A DNA stretch of 64,000 nucleotides from CALJXB01 sp965225935 (GTDB taxonomy: Bacteria; Pseudomonadota; Alphaproteobacteria; Kiloniellales; JAKSDN01), in contig CBDDCC010000010.1 in assembly GCA_965225935.1 (NCBI GenBank), positions 210,511 to 274,510 of the forward strand. Direction: 5' to 3'. Under the pieces are notes generated by a model. That model made no database searches. It was not told the origin of the DNA and worked only from the letters and a program-made list of their open reading frames with translations. The position numbers were made by a program, and so were the translations under genes. Within the stretch, counting starts at the first letter, position 1. Each line of letters begins with the position of its first letter. Below are positions 1 through 8,240 of this stretch, piece by piece.

Positions 1-188
1 GTCGATGCGCTGGCTCGCGTTGACCGAGACCGGAGTTTAGCCAGGTGCTGCGGGAGGGTTGCTGGCTGGGGGCCGCAAACCGCGCCCGGATCCGCGCTCT
101 GAGCGTAAAGGGCGGACGGTCCAGCGTCTCCGACGATATGGATTTCACGGTTCTGGGGGGCTAGTCTGCGCACCGAAGGAGATCGGAC
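1..188. other. Left-edge non-coding leader
   Basis: No convincing complete gene is seen here. A short open frame on the plus strand runs in from the left edge and stops with TAG at 38-40; it could be the last dozen codons of an upstream gene but is too short to judge. The end of the segment holds a strong ribosome site (GAAGGAG, about 8 bases before the ATG at 189) for the cyclase gene. Confidence 0.4.
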
Positions 189-1952
189 ATGCAGCGCCGG
201 CTGGCCGCTATTCTTGCCGCGGACGTGGTCGGCTACAGCCGCCTCATGGGGGCGGACGAGGCGGGCACGCTCGCGCGTCTGAAATCGCTCCGCAAAGACC
301 TCGTGCAGCCCAAGATCGCCGCGCGCCAGGGTCGCATCGTCAAGGTCATGGGCGATGGACTCCTGGCGGAGTTTCCCAGCATCGTCGAGGCCGTCCAGTG
401 CGCCGTCGACATTCAAAATGCCATGTCCGATCGCGAGCCCGACCTACCCGAGGACCGGCGACTCCGGTTGCGGATCGGCGTCAACCTGGGCGACGTGATC
501 GTCGAGGGGACTGATATCTATGGTGACGGCGTCAACGTGGCTGCGCGGCTGGAAGCGCTTGCAGAAGCCGGCCGCATCTGCGTGTCCGCCACCGTCTTCG
601 ACCACGTGAAAGGCAAGATCGGCTTGGACTTCGCGGACCTGGGCGAGCAGCAGGTCAAGAACATCGAGCACCCGGTCCGGGTCTACCGCATCGGACCGGA
701 CCACGGCGAGGAGGCGCAAGGGGCGGCAGCCACGCCAGCCGCCGGTGCCGAGCCACTCAAGCAGCCTGACAGGCCGTCCATTGCCGTCCTGCCTTTCACC
801 AACATGAGCGGCGATACCGATCAGGATTATTTCGCCGACGGCATGGTCGAGGACATCATCACGGGGCTCTCGCGCATCAAGTGGCTTTTCGTCATCGCGC
901 GCAATTCGAGCTTCGTCTACAAGGGCAGGTCCGTCGACATCAAGGATGTGGGACGCGAGCTCGGCGTGCGCTATGTGCTCGAGGGCAGCGTACGCAAGGC
1001 CGCCAACCAGGTGCGCGTGACCGGTCAGTTGATCGAAGCGGATAGCGGGCGGCACGTCTGGGCGGATCGCTACGACCGCGCCGTCGACGATGTCTTCGCG
1101 ATCCAGGACGAGCTGACGATGAGCGTCGTCGCGGCCATCGAGCCCAGCCTGCGCCAGGCCGAGATCGAGCGGGTCAAGCGGGAGCGGCCCGACAACCTCG
1201 ACGCCTACGACCTTGTGCTCCGCGCCATCCCGCACGTTTACCCGGCGATGCCGGAGGGGGCGGCCCAGGCGCTGCCGCTGCTTGAGAAAGCGCTCGAGAT
1301 AGAGCCCGACTACGCGCTCGCCCACGGCTTCGCCGCCTGGTGCCACGAGATCCTGTTCGCGCGCGGCGGCGCCCATGAGGAGAACCGCCTAGGGGCGATC
1401 CGCCATGCCGAGGCGGCAATCGCCCATGGACGCGACGACGCCATCGCTCTGTCGCTCGGCGGTTTTGGCATGGGCATGATTGCGCATGATCGTGAAGCCG
1501 CGCACCAGGCCTTCGAGGCGGCGCTGGCGCTCAGCCCTTCCTGCGCGCTCACCTACGTGCTTGGCAGCGTCGTGATCGTCTTTACCGGCGATGCGGAGCG
1601 CGGCGTCGAGTGGGGCGAGCGTGCAATCCGATTGAGCCCCTTCGATCCCATGAGCTACGGCCCGTGGTATGCGATCACGATCGGCCGCATCCAGCTCGGC
1701 GAGTACGAGGCGGCTGCCGAGGCGGCCCAGAAGGCCTTCCAGGCGAACCCCTATTGGAGTTCAGCGCACGTACTGCTGGCCGCGACGCACGCCAAGCTGG
1801 GACGGCTCGACGCGGCCAGGTCCGCCGCCGCACGCGTCCTCGAGCTGGAGCCGGGCTTCACCATCAGCGGACACTGCGCCACCTTCGACATGCATCCCTC
1901 GGTCGCCGAGCCATTGAGCGAGGCGCTGCATGCGGCCGGACTGCCGACCTAG
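189..1952 (+). CDS. Class III adenylate/guanylate cyclase with TolB-like and TPR domains
   Basis: This 587-residue soluble protein begins with a class III nucleotidyl cyclase domain (about residues 5-165). The two metal-binding aspartates are visible at D12 (in ADVVGYS) and D56 (in MGDG), and the GDGVNVAARLE substrate loop is present. A TolB-N/FlgO-like domain follows (about 195-320, starting SIAVLPF) and then TPR-like helical repeats to the end. This cyclase-TolB-TPR order is common in Rhizobiales and Rhodospirillales. It should make cAMP or cGMP in the cytoplasm, with the tail sensing partners or ligand. The ATG follows a good GAAGGAG site. It stands alone, convergent with the desaturase gene. 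A Popeye-like cNMP-binding protein lies 34 kb away. Confidence 0.9.
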   Translation: MQRRLAAILAADVVGYSRLMGADEAGTLARLKSLRKDLVQPKIAARQGRIVKVMGDGLLAEFPSIVEAVQCAVDIQNAMSDREPDLPEDRRLRLRIGVNLGDVIVEGTDIYGDGVNVAARLEALAEAGRICVSATVFDHVKGKIGLDFADLGEQQVKNIEHPVRVYRIGPDHGEEAQGAAATPAAGAEPLKQPDRPSIAVLPFTNMSGDTDQDYFADGMVEDIITGLSRIKWLFVIARNSSFVYKGRSVDIKDVGRELGVRYVLEGSVRKAANQVRVTGQLIEADSGRHVWADRYDRAVDDVFAIQDELTMSVVAAIEPSLRQAEIERVKRERPDNLDAYDLVLRAIPHVYPAMPEGAAQALPLLEKALEIEPDYALAHGFAAWCHEILFARGGAHEENRLGAIRHAEAAIAHGRDDAIALSLGGFGMGMIAHDREAAHQAFEAALALSPSCALTYVLGSVVIVFTGDAERGVEWGERAIRLSPFDPMSYGPWYAITIGRIQLGEYEAAAEAAQKAFQANPYWSSAHVLLAATHAKLGRLDAARSAAARVLELEPGFTISGHCATFDMHPSVAEPLSEALHAAGLPT

Positions 1953-2006
1953 CATAGGTGAGGTGGGTCCGCCCGACTTCGCAACCGCCCTCGGCCGTCC
2001 TCCCGC

Positions 2007-2915
2007 TCAAGCCTCCGTCATCAACCGCCGCAGGATCTGCCAGTGGGCGGCGATGTAGCCGGGGGACTGGTGGACGATCTTGTCCTTCATCAGCTTGTGG
2101 GCGGCGGGCAGGGCGTGGAAGGGCAGGGCCGGATAGGCGTGGTGCTCGGCGTGGAAGCTCATGTTCCAGGTGAGCCAGCGCACCAGCGGGTTGGTGTTGG
2201 TGGTGCGCGTGTTCTCCAGCATGTCGGGCACCAGCGGGCAGCCCGTGTGCTCGGCCAGCAGGAACGCCCTGAGGAAGGGCTGTCCGAGGGCGAGCGGCAG
2301 CAGCCAGTAGATCACCGCGAAGGTGCTGCCCGTGTCGAACGAGACGAACGCGATCAGCAGGTAGAGCACGACAAGGCCCCGGGCCTCGCGGACCAGGGCC
2401 TTTTTGCGGCGCTCGGGGACGAATCTCTCCTCGACCCGGCCGGCCAGCAGGCGGCCGAAGAGGAGAGCCTGCTCGTTCCAATAGACGAAGCCCGAGAGGA
2501 AGAGCAGGTACTCGCCCAGGGTTTCCGGCTTGTCCCGGGCGAGCTCGGGATCGCGACTGGGGTCCTGGGTATAGCGGTGGTGGGCGTAGTGGAAGGCGCG
2601 GAAGTACTCCGAGGGCAGGAACAGCACCGCCCCGATGAGGAAGGCGACCGTGCGGTTGAGCGCCCGGCTGCGGAAGGCGGTGTAGTGGATGCACTCGTGC
2701 AGCGGCGCGAAGAGGAAGGCCAGCACGATGCCGTGGCAGACCAGGGCGGGCAGCAGCCAGCCGCTGCCGAAGGCGGTCCCGACCCAGAGTCCGGTCGCGA
2801 TCAGGAGCGCGCCGTGGCCTGCCAGGTGCGCGAGGCCCCGGGCGTCGGAGCGCTCGACGAGCGCCTTCAGCGCCGGCTTGTCGAGCGCGTCCTCCGGGGC
2901 GAAGACCTCTTCCAT
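2007..2915 (-). CDS. Membrane fatty-acid desaturase family protein
   Basis: A 302-residue integral membrane di-iron enzyme. The three histidine clusters of the family are visible: HECIH at 73-77, HYAHH at 109-113 and HAEHH at 255-259, separated by hydrophobic segments around 35-70, 92-105 and 180-220. Such enzymes introduce double bonds, or hydroxylate or ketolate acyl or isoprenoid chains at the inner membrane, using an external electron donor. The sequence cannot fix the substrate; an acyl-lipid desaturase or a carotenoid-type hydroxylase are both possible. It is transcribed toward the cyclase gene, whose stop lies 54 bp away, and follows the formylglutathione hydrolase gene in the same direction with a 71-bp gap. 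Confidence 0.88.
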   Translation of the reverse strand: MEEVFAPEDALDKPALKALVERSDARGLAHLAGHGALLIATGLWVGTAFGSGWLLPALVCHGIVLAFLFAPLHECIHYTAFRSRALNRTVAFLIGAVLFLPSEYFRAFHYAHHRYTQDPSRDPELARDKPETLGEYLLFLSGFVYWNEQALLFGRLLAGRVEERFVPERRKKALVREARGLVVLYLLIAFVSFDTGSTFAVIYWLLPLALGQPFLRAFLLAEHTGCPLVPDMLENTRTTNTNPLVRWLTWNMSFHAEHHAYPALPFHALPAAHKLMKDKIVHQSPGYIAAHWQILRRLMTEA

Positions 2916-2986
2916 GCCCCTAGTTTATCGCAGGACCGGGGCGCCGGGCCACCGACGAGGGGAGAAGGGGCGGGCCGTCCCGCCCT

Positions 2987-3832
2987 TCAGGCCCCCAGCG
3001 CCGCGGCGTGGTGGCGCAGGTGGTCCTCCACGAAGGTCTGGATGAAGAAGTAGCTGTGGTCGTAGCCCGGCTGCATGCGCAGCTCGAAGTGCTGGCCGGA
3101 CGCCTCGCAGGCCTCGACCAGTAGGTCGGGCCGAAGCTGCTCCTCCAGGAAGGGGTCGGCCGCGCCCTGGTCGATGAGGAACTTGGCCTCCGAGGGCCGG
3201 CGGCGCACCAGCTCGGTGGTGTCGTAGTCCCGCCAGGTCTCCTCGTCGGCGCCGAGATAGGCGGTGAAGGCCTTGCGGCCCCAGGGGCAGCGCATGGGCG
3301 CGGCGATGGGCGCGAAGGCGGAGACGGAGCGGTAGACCTCCGGGTTCTTCAGGTGGATGGTGAGGGCCCCGTGGCCGCCCATGGAGTGGCCGAAGATGCC
3401 CTGGCGCGCCGTGTCGGCCGGGAAGTTGGCGGCGACCGCCGCGGCCAAGTCCCGGGTCACGTAGTCGTACATCTTGTAGTGCGCCGACCAGGGCGCCTCG
3501 CTGGCGTTCAGGTAGAAGCCGGCGCCGCTGCCCAGGTCGTAGGATTCGTCGTCGGCCACCTCCGGGCCGCGGGGCGAGGTGTCAGGGCAGACCAGCAGCA
3601 GGCCGAGCTCGGCGGCGACGCGCTGGGCGCCCGCCTTCACGGTGACGTTCTCCTCGGTGCAGGTGAGCCCCGAGAGATAGGTCACCACCGGAAGCTTTTC
3701 GCCGGCGAGCGCCCGGGGCGGCTGGAAGAGGGCGAAGCGCATGTCGACACCGCAGGCCTCGGAGGCGTGGCTGTAGACCCCCTGCAGACCCTCGAAGCAC
3801 TTCTGTTCGCTGATGGTGGCGAGCTCGCTCAT
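2987..3832 (-). CDS. fghA: S-formylglutathione hydrolase
   Basis: A 281-residue esterase-D family enzyme that hydrolyses S-formylglutathione to formate and glutathione in the glutathione-dependent formaldehyde detoxification route. The nucleophile elbow GHSMGGHG places the serine at 150. The acid and base fit D226 (or D221) and H259 in YDHSYFF. The family's SGLTCTEEN segment, with its conserved cysteine, is at C58. The ATG at 3832 is chosen because a purine-rich GGGAGGGAG ribosome site precedes it; longer in-frame starts overlap the divergent aldolase leader. The partner alcohol dehydrogenase is not adjacent, so it must be elsewhere or absent. Confidence 0.93.
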   Translation of the reverse strand: MSELATISEQKCFEGLQGVYSHASEACGVDMRFALFQPPRALAGEKLPVVTYLSGLTCTEENVTVKAGAQRVAAELGLLLVCPDTSPRGPEVADDESYDLGSGAGFYLNASEAPWSAHYKMYDYVTRDLAAAVAANFPADTARQGIFGHSMGGHGALTIHLKNPEVYRSVSAFAPIAAPMRCPWGRKAFTAYLGADEETWRDYDTTELVRRRPSEAKFLIDQGAADPFLEEQLRPDLLVEACEASGQHFELRMQPGYDHSYFFIQTFVEDHLRHHAAALGA

Positions 3833-3974
3833 GGCTCTCCCTCCCTCCCCTGGCTCCGCTTCGACGGGCTGCGATCCTGGCAAGGCGGTTCTGGCTTGGC
3901 AAGAGCACCAAGGTAGGAGATGCTCGGCCGCCGCGCGCTGGCCGGAAATGGGGCCGAGCTACAGGAGGGAACGG

Positions 3975-4709
3975 GTGGACGAGACGTATTGGTGGCACAA
4001 GGTGGAGCTGGCGGCGGCGCTGCGCCTGGCCGATCGCTTCGGCCTCGGCGAGGGCATATCCAACCACTTCAGTTACGCCTTGGACGAAGCAGGCGAACGC
4101 TTCCTGCTGCACCCCTTCGGGCTCCACTGGTCGGAGGTGCGCGCCGGAGACATCCTGACCGTCGACGCCGAGGGCCGGAAGCTCGACGGCGAAGGAGACT
4201 TCGAGACCTCGGCTTTCGTCATTCACTCGCGGGTCCACCTGGCCTCGCGGCGCGCCCGCTGCGTGCTGCACAGCCATATGCCCTACGCCACGGCGCTCAG
4301 CCTGCTGGAGGATGCGCAGCTCGAGCCGGTGGAGCAGAACGCCCTCAGGTTCTATGGCGACGTGGCCTACGACGGCGGCTACGCGGGTCTTGCCCAGGCA
4401 CTGGAGGAGGGCGAGCGCCTGGCTGCGGCCCTGGGCGACAAGGGCGTCCTCTTCATGGCCAACCACGGCGTGCTGGTGGTCGGCGAGACCATCGCCGAGG
4501 CCTTCGACGCCCTCTACTATCTGGAGCGCGCCTGCCAGCTGCAGGTGCTGGCCCGCTCGACCGGGCGGCCGTTCAAGCGCATCGGCGGCAACGTGGCCGC
4601 GGCGACGGCAGCCAGCTTCCGCGAGCCGCCGGTCTCCGAGGAGCCCGCCAAGCACTTCGCGGCCCTCATGCGCTTGCTGGACCGGGAGGACCCCAGCTAC
4701 GCCCAATAG
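3975..4709 (+). CDS. Class II aldolase/adducin family protein
   Basis: A 244-residue cytoplasmic protein of the zinc-dependent class II aldolase/adducin fold. The zinc-ligand motifs are the HSHMPYA segment near residue 94 and ANHG near residue 162. Relatives include fuculose-phosphate and ribulose-phosphate aldolases and decarboxylases, but this subgroup is usually left unassigned. A GTG start at 3975 is chosen because a clear AGGAGGGA ribosome site sits just before it; an ATG at 3948 lacks one. The gene is divergent from fghA, with about 140 bp of shared promoter region. No sugar kinase or isomerase is nearby to reveal the substrate. Confidence 0.85.
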   Translation: MDETYWWHKVELAAALRLADRFGLGEGISNHFSYALDEAGERFLLHPFGLHWSEVRAGDILTVDAEGRKLDGEGDFETSAFVIHSRVHLASRRARCVLHSHMPYATALSLLEDAQLEPVEQNALRFYGDVAYDGGYAGLAQALEEGERLAAALGDKGVLFMANHGVLVVGETIAEAFDALYYLERACQLQVLARSTGRPFKRIGGNVAAATAASFREPPVSEEPAKHFAALMRLLDREDPSYAQ

Positions 4710-4972
4710 CGGATGGGCGCCAAGCCTCAAATCGGCAGCTATGGTAGCGCCTTAAGGAGATCCGTTAACTATCTGCTAACCTTGTAAGTATTCCGAATCG
4801 TTCCGATCTTCGGTTTTCTGCGACACGGACGACGTTCGAGGCGACGGCCGGCTGCGCGCGGAGGGACGCGCACGCCCCGCCCATCGCCGCGGCTGCCGGT
4901 CAAGTGGCCGTTAACCCTTGGGCCATAGTCTTTCGAGCGGGTTTCACGCCATAGACCTGTCCCGAGGCCCCG
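4710..4972. promoter_or_regulatory. Promoter gap with CtrA-like box
   Basis: This 263-bp gap precedes the histidine kinase gene. It contains TTAA-N7-CTAAC at 4765-4780, close to the TTAA-N7-TTAA recognition pattern of the alphaproteobacterial cell-cycle regulator CtrA, and another GTTAACCC half-site near 4909-4916. That these sites bind CtrA is inference from pattern only. No small gene is apparent. Confidence 0.35.
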
Positions 4973-6184
4973 TTGCAGGACCTGTTCAACAGCGATCGCT
5001 TCCGCCCCTCCGCCATGCTGGCGGGCACGCTCGTGTTGGCTGTCCTCTTTCTCGCCCTCGATATCTGGCTGCCGAACTGGGGTGCCGGCGGGGTGCCCTA
5101 CGTGGCCCTGGTCTGTGCCGGCTGGTTCCTGCGCAGCCCGCGGGCCATCGTCGCCCTCGGCCTGATCTTCTCCCTCATGGCGGCGGCGGGCGCGATCCTG
5201 GGCCCGGCGGTCGGGGGGCCCTGGTTCGATCTGACGGGCCGTTTCCTCGCCCTGGTGGCGATCTGGGTGGTGGTGGGTTTCCTAATCATCGCCAAGCGCG
5301 CCCAGCGTGAACTGGTCGCCAAGGAATCCATGCTGGAGCAGCGGGTGCAGGAGCTGGAGAGCGCCCAGAGCGACCTCGAGGAGCAAGGGGCGAGCCTGAT
5401 CCGCTTCGCCGACGACCTGAGGAACGCGCGCGAGCAGGCCGAGCTCGCGAACATCGCCAAGTCCCAGTTCCTGGCCTCGGTGAGCCACGAGCTGCGCACG
5501 CCCCTCAACGCCATCATGGGCTTTGCCGAGGTCATCAAGGACGAGATGTTCGGCGCCGTGGGCAGCGCCAGCTACCGCGACTACGCGAAGGACATCTATC
5601 AGTCGGGCGACCACCTTCTGAAGCTCATCAACGACATCCTGGACCTCTCCAAGGTCGAGTCCGGGAACATGGAGCTGCACGAGGAAGGGGTCGACGTGGA
5701 CGCCATTATCGCCTCGGTCGCGCGCCTGGTGCGTCAGCGCGCCAGCGAGCGTCAAGTCTCGCTGCTGCTCGAGGTGTCCGAGGGGCTGCCCGGCCTGTCG
5801 GCGGACGAGCGCAAGGTGAAGCAGATCCTGGTCAACCTGCTGGCCAACGCCATCAAGTTCACCGAGGCGGGCGGCAGCGTCACCCTCAAGTCCTGGTGCC
5901 ACATGGAGAGTGGCTTCGTGTTCCAGGTGATCGATACGGGGATCGGCATGGCGCCCCAGGACATCCCCAAGGCGCTCTCCCAGTTCGGTCAGATCGACGG
6001 CGATCTGAACCGCAAGTACGAAGGGACCGGCCTCGGCCTGCCGCTCAGCAAGTCGCTGATCGAGCTGCACGGCGGCACGCTCGACCTGCAGAGCCAGCCG
6101 GGCATGGGCACGACGGCGACGGTGCGCTTCCCGGCGGCGCGGATCATTCTCCAGGAAACACTGCCGGAGGCGGAGGTCGCCTGA
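4973..6184 (+). CDS. Membrane-bound sensor histidine kinase
   Basis: A 403-residue kinase with about four N-terminal membrane helices (roughly 15-33, 41-56, 61-80, 90-107), a coiled-coil linker, a HisKA domain with phospho-acceptor H172 in SVSHELRTPLN, and a complete HATPase domain with an N-box (VNLLANAIKF) and a DTGIGM G1 box. The only plausible full-length start is TTG at 4973, preceded by GAGG at suitable spacing; an ATG at 5015 would remove only 14 residues. No periplasmic sensor domain is obvious, so it may sense membrane state or an internal cue. No response regulator is adjacent, making it an orphan of the PleC/DivJ-like soluble-kinase type. Its last 41 bp overlap the convergent ATP-grasp gene. 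Confidence 0.9.
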   Translation: MQDLFNSDRFRPSAMLAGTLVLAVLFLALDIWLPNWGAGGVPYVALVCAGWFLRSPRAIVALGLIFSLMAAAGAILGPAVGGPWFDLTGRFLALVAIWVVVGFLIIAKRAQRELVAKESMLEQRVQELESAQSDLEEQGASLIRFADDLRNAREQAELANIAKSQFLASVSHELRTPLNAIMGFAEVIKDEMFGAVGSASYRDYAKDIYQSGDHLLKLINDILDLSKVESGNMELHEEGVDVDAIIASVARLVRQRASERQVSLLLEVSEGLPGLSADERKVKQILVNLLANAIKFTEAGGSVTLKSWCHMESGFVFQVIDTGIGMAPQDIPKALSQFGQIDGDLNRKYEGTGLGLPLSKSLIELHGGTLDLQSQPGMGTTATVRFPAARIILQETLPEAEVA

Positions 6185-7202
6185 GTGGGTCCGGCCCACA
6201 GGCCGCCGGATTCCACTCGGTCTCCGGCACCTCCGCCGCATCCTCGCCCCGGGCCGTCCCGCCCGGCAGCCGCGCCAGCTCCTCGCCCAGGAAACAGGCG
6301 ACCGCCATCATGCCGGTGAGCGGCACGCCGGCGGCGGCCTCTGCCTGGGCGTTGTAGTTGGTGTTGGTGTTGACGTCGTAGGTGAAGATCTCGCCCGCCT
6401 CGTCCCGGATGAACTCGATGCCCGCGATCTCGATGCCGCTGTCGGCCAGGAAGGTCCGGTAGCGCTCCAGGATCGGATCGTCGAAGCTCTCGAGGATGGC
6501 AAAACGCTCGGGCGCCGGCACGTCGGCCGGGCAGAAGTCCTCGCCGACCTGGCAGGCGTCCGCCGGACAGAGCTCGAAGCCGTCGCTGGTGTCGACCCGC
6601 ACCGCGTAGTGGAAGCGCCCGCCGATGAACTCGCAGCGGGTGATGTAGGGTTCGGCGGAACGGATGTAGTCCTGGACCAGCCAAACCCCGTCGATGGGGC
6701 GCTCCTCCTCGGGCAGCCTGTCGAGATGATCGGCGATGGCATCCACGCTCTGGAAGAGGTGCACGCCCAGGCCCTTGCCGCCCCGGTTGGGCTTCAGGAT
6801 ATAGGGCCCCGGACCGAAGCTGCGGGCGGTCGCCAGCACCTGGTCGCGGCCGACGGCAGCCGCGGTGCGCGGCGTGCGCACGCCGGCACGCTTGAGGGCC
6901 GCGTACTGGGCGACCTTGCTGACCTCGAGCGAGAGGGCCTGGCTGTTGTTGATCACCCGCCGGCCGTGGGCCTCCAGCCACTTGAGCACTACATGGGTCA
7001 TCTCGGGCGCATAGCGGTGGCCGCGGGTGTGGGAGGAGGCGCTCATGCGGTTGTAGAAGACGCCTTGCGGCGGCGCCCGGTCGAGCGCGACGCTGCCGCG
7101 GTCGAGGAACCACTCCTCGTAGGGCAGGGCGAGACGCTCGAAGGCCGACCGCAAGGGCTCGACCCAGGCGGCGTTCTCGTGCAGGACATGGATGCGCAGC
7201 AT
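6144..7202 (-). CDS. RimK-like ATP-grasp domain protein
   Basis: A 352-residue cytoplasmic protein with an ATP-grasp fold. The nucleotide-binding loop ILKPNRGGKGLG is near residues 145-156, and the metal-binding segment ends in the FTYDVNTNTNYN stretch typical of RimK and glutathione-synthetase relatives. Such enzymes ligate an amino acid or amine to a carboxylate. This subfamily has no assigned substrate that can be read from sequence. The ATG at 7202 (MLRIHVLHE) is preferred; another ATG lies five codons upstream at 7217, and neither has a strong ribosome site. The promoter region upstream is unusually AT-rich. The 3' end overlaps the kinase gene in antisense. Confidence 0.8.
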   Translation of the reverse strand: MLRIHVLHENAAWVEPLRSAFERLALPYEEWFLDRGSVALDRAPPQGVFYNRMSASSHTRGHRYAPEMTHVVLKWLEAHGRRVINNSQALSLEVSKVAQYAALKRAGVRTPRTAAAVGRDQVLATARSFGPGPYILKPNRGGKGLGVHLFQSVDAIADHLDRLPEEERPIDGVWLVQDYIRSAEPYITRCEFIGGRFHYAVRVDTSDGFELCPADACQVGEDFCPADVPAPERFAILESFDDPILERYRTFLADSGIEIAGIEFIRDEAGEIFTYDVNTNTNYNAQAEAAAGVPLTGMMAVACFLGEELARLPGGTARGEDAAEVPETEWNPAACGPDPLRRPPPPAVFPGE

Positions 7203-7391
7203 CGGCAAATTCCACATTTATTGGTGTGAAATAGTGCTTTTTACCCCATTCTCGAATGTTAAATTAATGCGACCGCGCGCCGAGTTCAAGCGATGGTTCA
7301 GCCGCCCACCTATGGGGCCCGGAGCTATGCGGCTTTCAGGCCTTGTGAAAGCACCGGCCGAGTGCTGTAGGCTGGCGGCTGGAGTGGAGTC
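7203..7391. promoter_or_regulatory. Divergent AT-rich promoter region
   Basis: The 189 bp between the ATP-grasp gene (minus) and the hydrolase gene (plus) begin with about 60 bp that are far richer in A and T than the coding DNA (TTAAATTAATG near 7259-7269). This is likely the minus-strand promoter. No exact -10/-35 pair can be called with confidence. Confidence 0.35.
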
Positions 7392-8234
7392 ATGTCCGGT
7401 TTGACCAGCACTTTCGGGATCGTGGTCGGCCTCTACGTGCTGATCGCCCTCGTCATGTTCGGCTGCCAGCGCAGCTTCCTCTACTTCCCCGACCGTTCCG
7501 AGCCGCGGCTGGCGGCGGCCGGCGCCGAGGGCTTCGCCGTCGTCTCCCTGAAGAGTCCCGACGGCCTGGAGCTCAGCCACTGGTACCGGCCGCCGCGGGA
7601 GGAGGGCGGCCCGGTGGTGCTGGTCTTTCACGGCAACGCCGGCAACATCGGCCACCGGGTGGCCAAGTTCCGGGCGCTGCTGGACGCCGGCTTCGGCCTC
7701 TTCCTGGCCGAGTACCGGGGCTACGGCGGCAACCCCGGCAAGCCCGAGGAGGCGGCCATGAGCGACGACGCGCGCGCCGTCATGACCTATCTGCTGGAAG
7801 AGGCCGGAGTTCCGGGCGAACGCCTGGTGGTCTACGGCGAGTCCCTCGGCGGCGGCCCGGCGGTCAAGATGGCGGCCGAGCACGATGTCGCCGGCTTGGT
7901 GCTCGAAGCCCCTTTCACCTCGATCGCCGACGTCGCCCAGTCCCACTACTGGTATCTGCCCGCGCGCTGGCTGGTGCTGGACCGCTGGGACAACGCGCGC
8001 CACATCGCGGACCTGGAGGCGCCGCTGCTGGTCCTGCACGGCGAGGCGGACCGGGTGGTGCCGACCCGCTTCGGCCGCGAGCTCTTCGCGCTGGCGCCGG
8101 AGCCGAAAGAAGCGCTCTTCCTGCCGGGGGCCGGACACAACGACCTGTTCGCCTACCCGGACGCGGCGGCGCGGGTGGTCGATTTCGTCCGTGCCCGTGC
8201 CACGGGGCCGGCGGCGGAAGCAGAAGCGGAGTAG
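7392..8234 (+). CDS. Membrane-anchored alpha/beta hydrolase (BEM46/ABHD13-like)
   Basis: A 280-residue hydrolase with one N-terminal membrane anchor (about 8-25) followed by an alpha/beta hydrolase fold. The catalytic triad is visible as S151 in GESLGG, D220 in HGEADRVVP and H249 in GAGHNDLF; the oxyanion strand carries HGNAGN at 80-85. The family comprises inner-membrane-associated serine hydrolases of unknown natural substrate, probably acting on lipids or acyl chains. The gene stands alone and converges on the SPOR-protein gene with only 6 bp between the two stops, so the two units may share bidirectional termination. Confidence 0.88.
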   Translation: MSGLTSTFGIVVGLYVLIALVMFGCQRSFLYFPDRSEPRLAAAGAEGFAVVSLKSPDGLELSHWYRPPREEGGPVVLVFHGNAGNIGHRVAKFRALLDAGFGLFLAEYRGYGGNPGKPEEAAMSDDARAVMTYLLEEAGVPGERLVVYGESLGGGPAVKMAAEHDVAGLVLEAPFTSIADVAQSHYWYLPARWLVLDRWDNARHIADLEAPLLVLHGEADRVVPTRFGRELFALAPEPKEALFLPGAGHNDLFAYPDAAARVVDFVRARATGPAAEAEAE

Positions 8235-8240
8235 AAGAGG

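Noticed and set aside
2043..3053. A 336-codon plus-strand frame opposite the desaturase and fghA genes
   Set aside because: It spans two real genes and their gap in antisense and encodes no recognisable domain.
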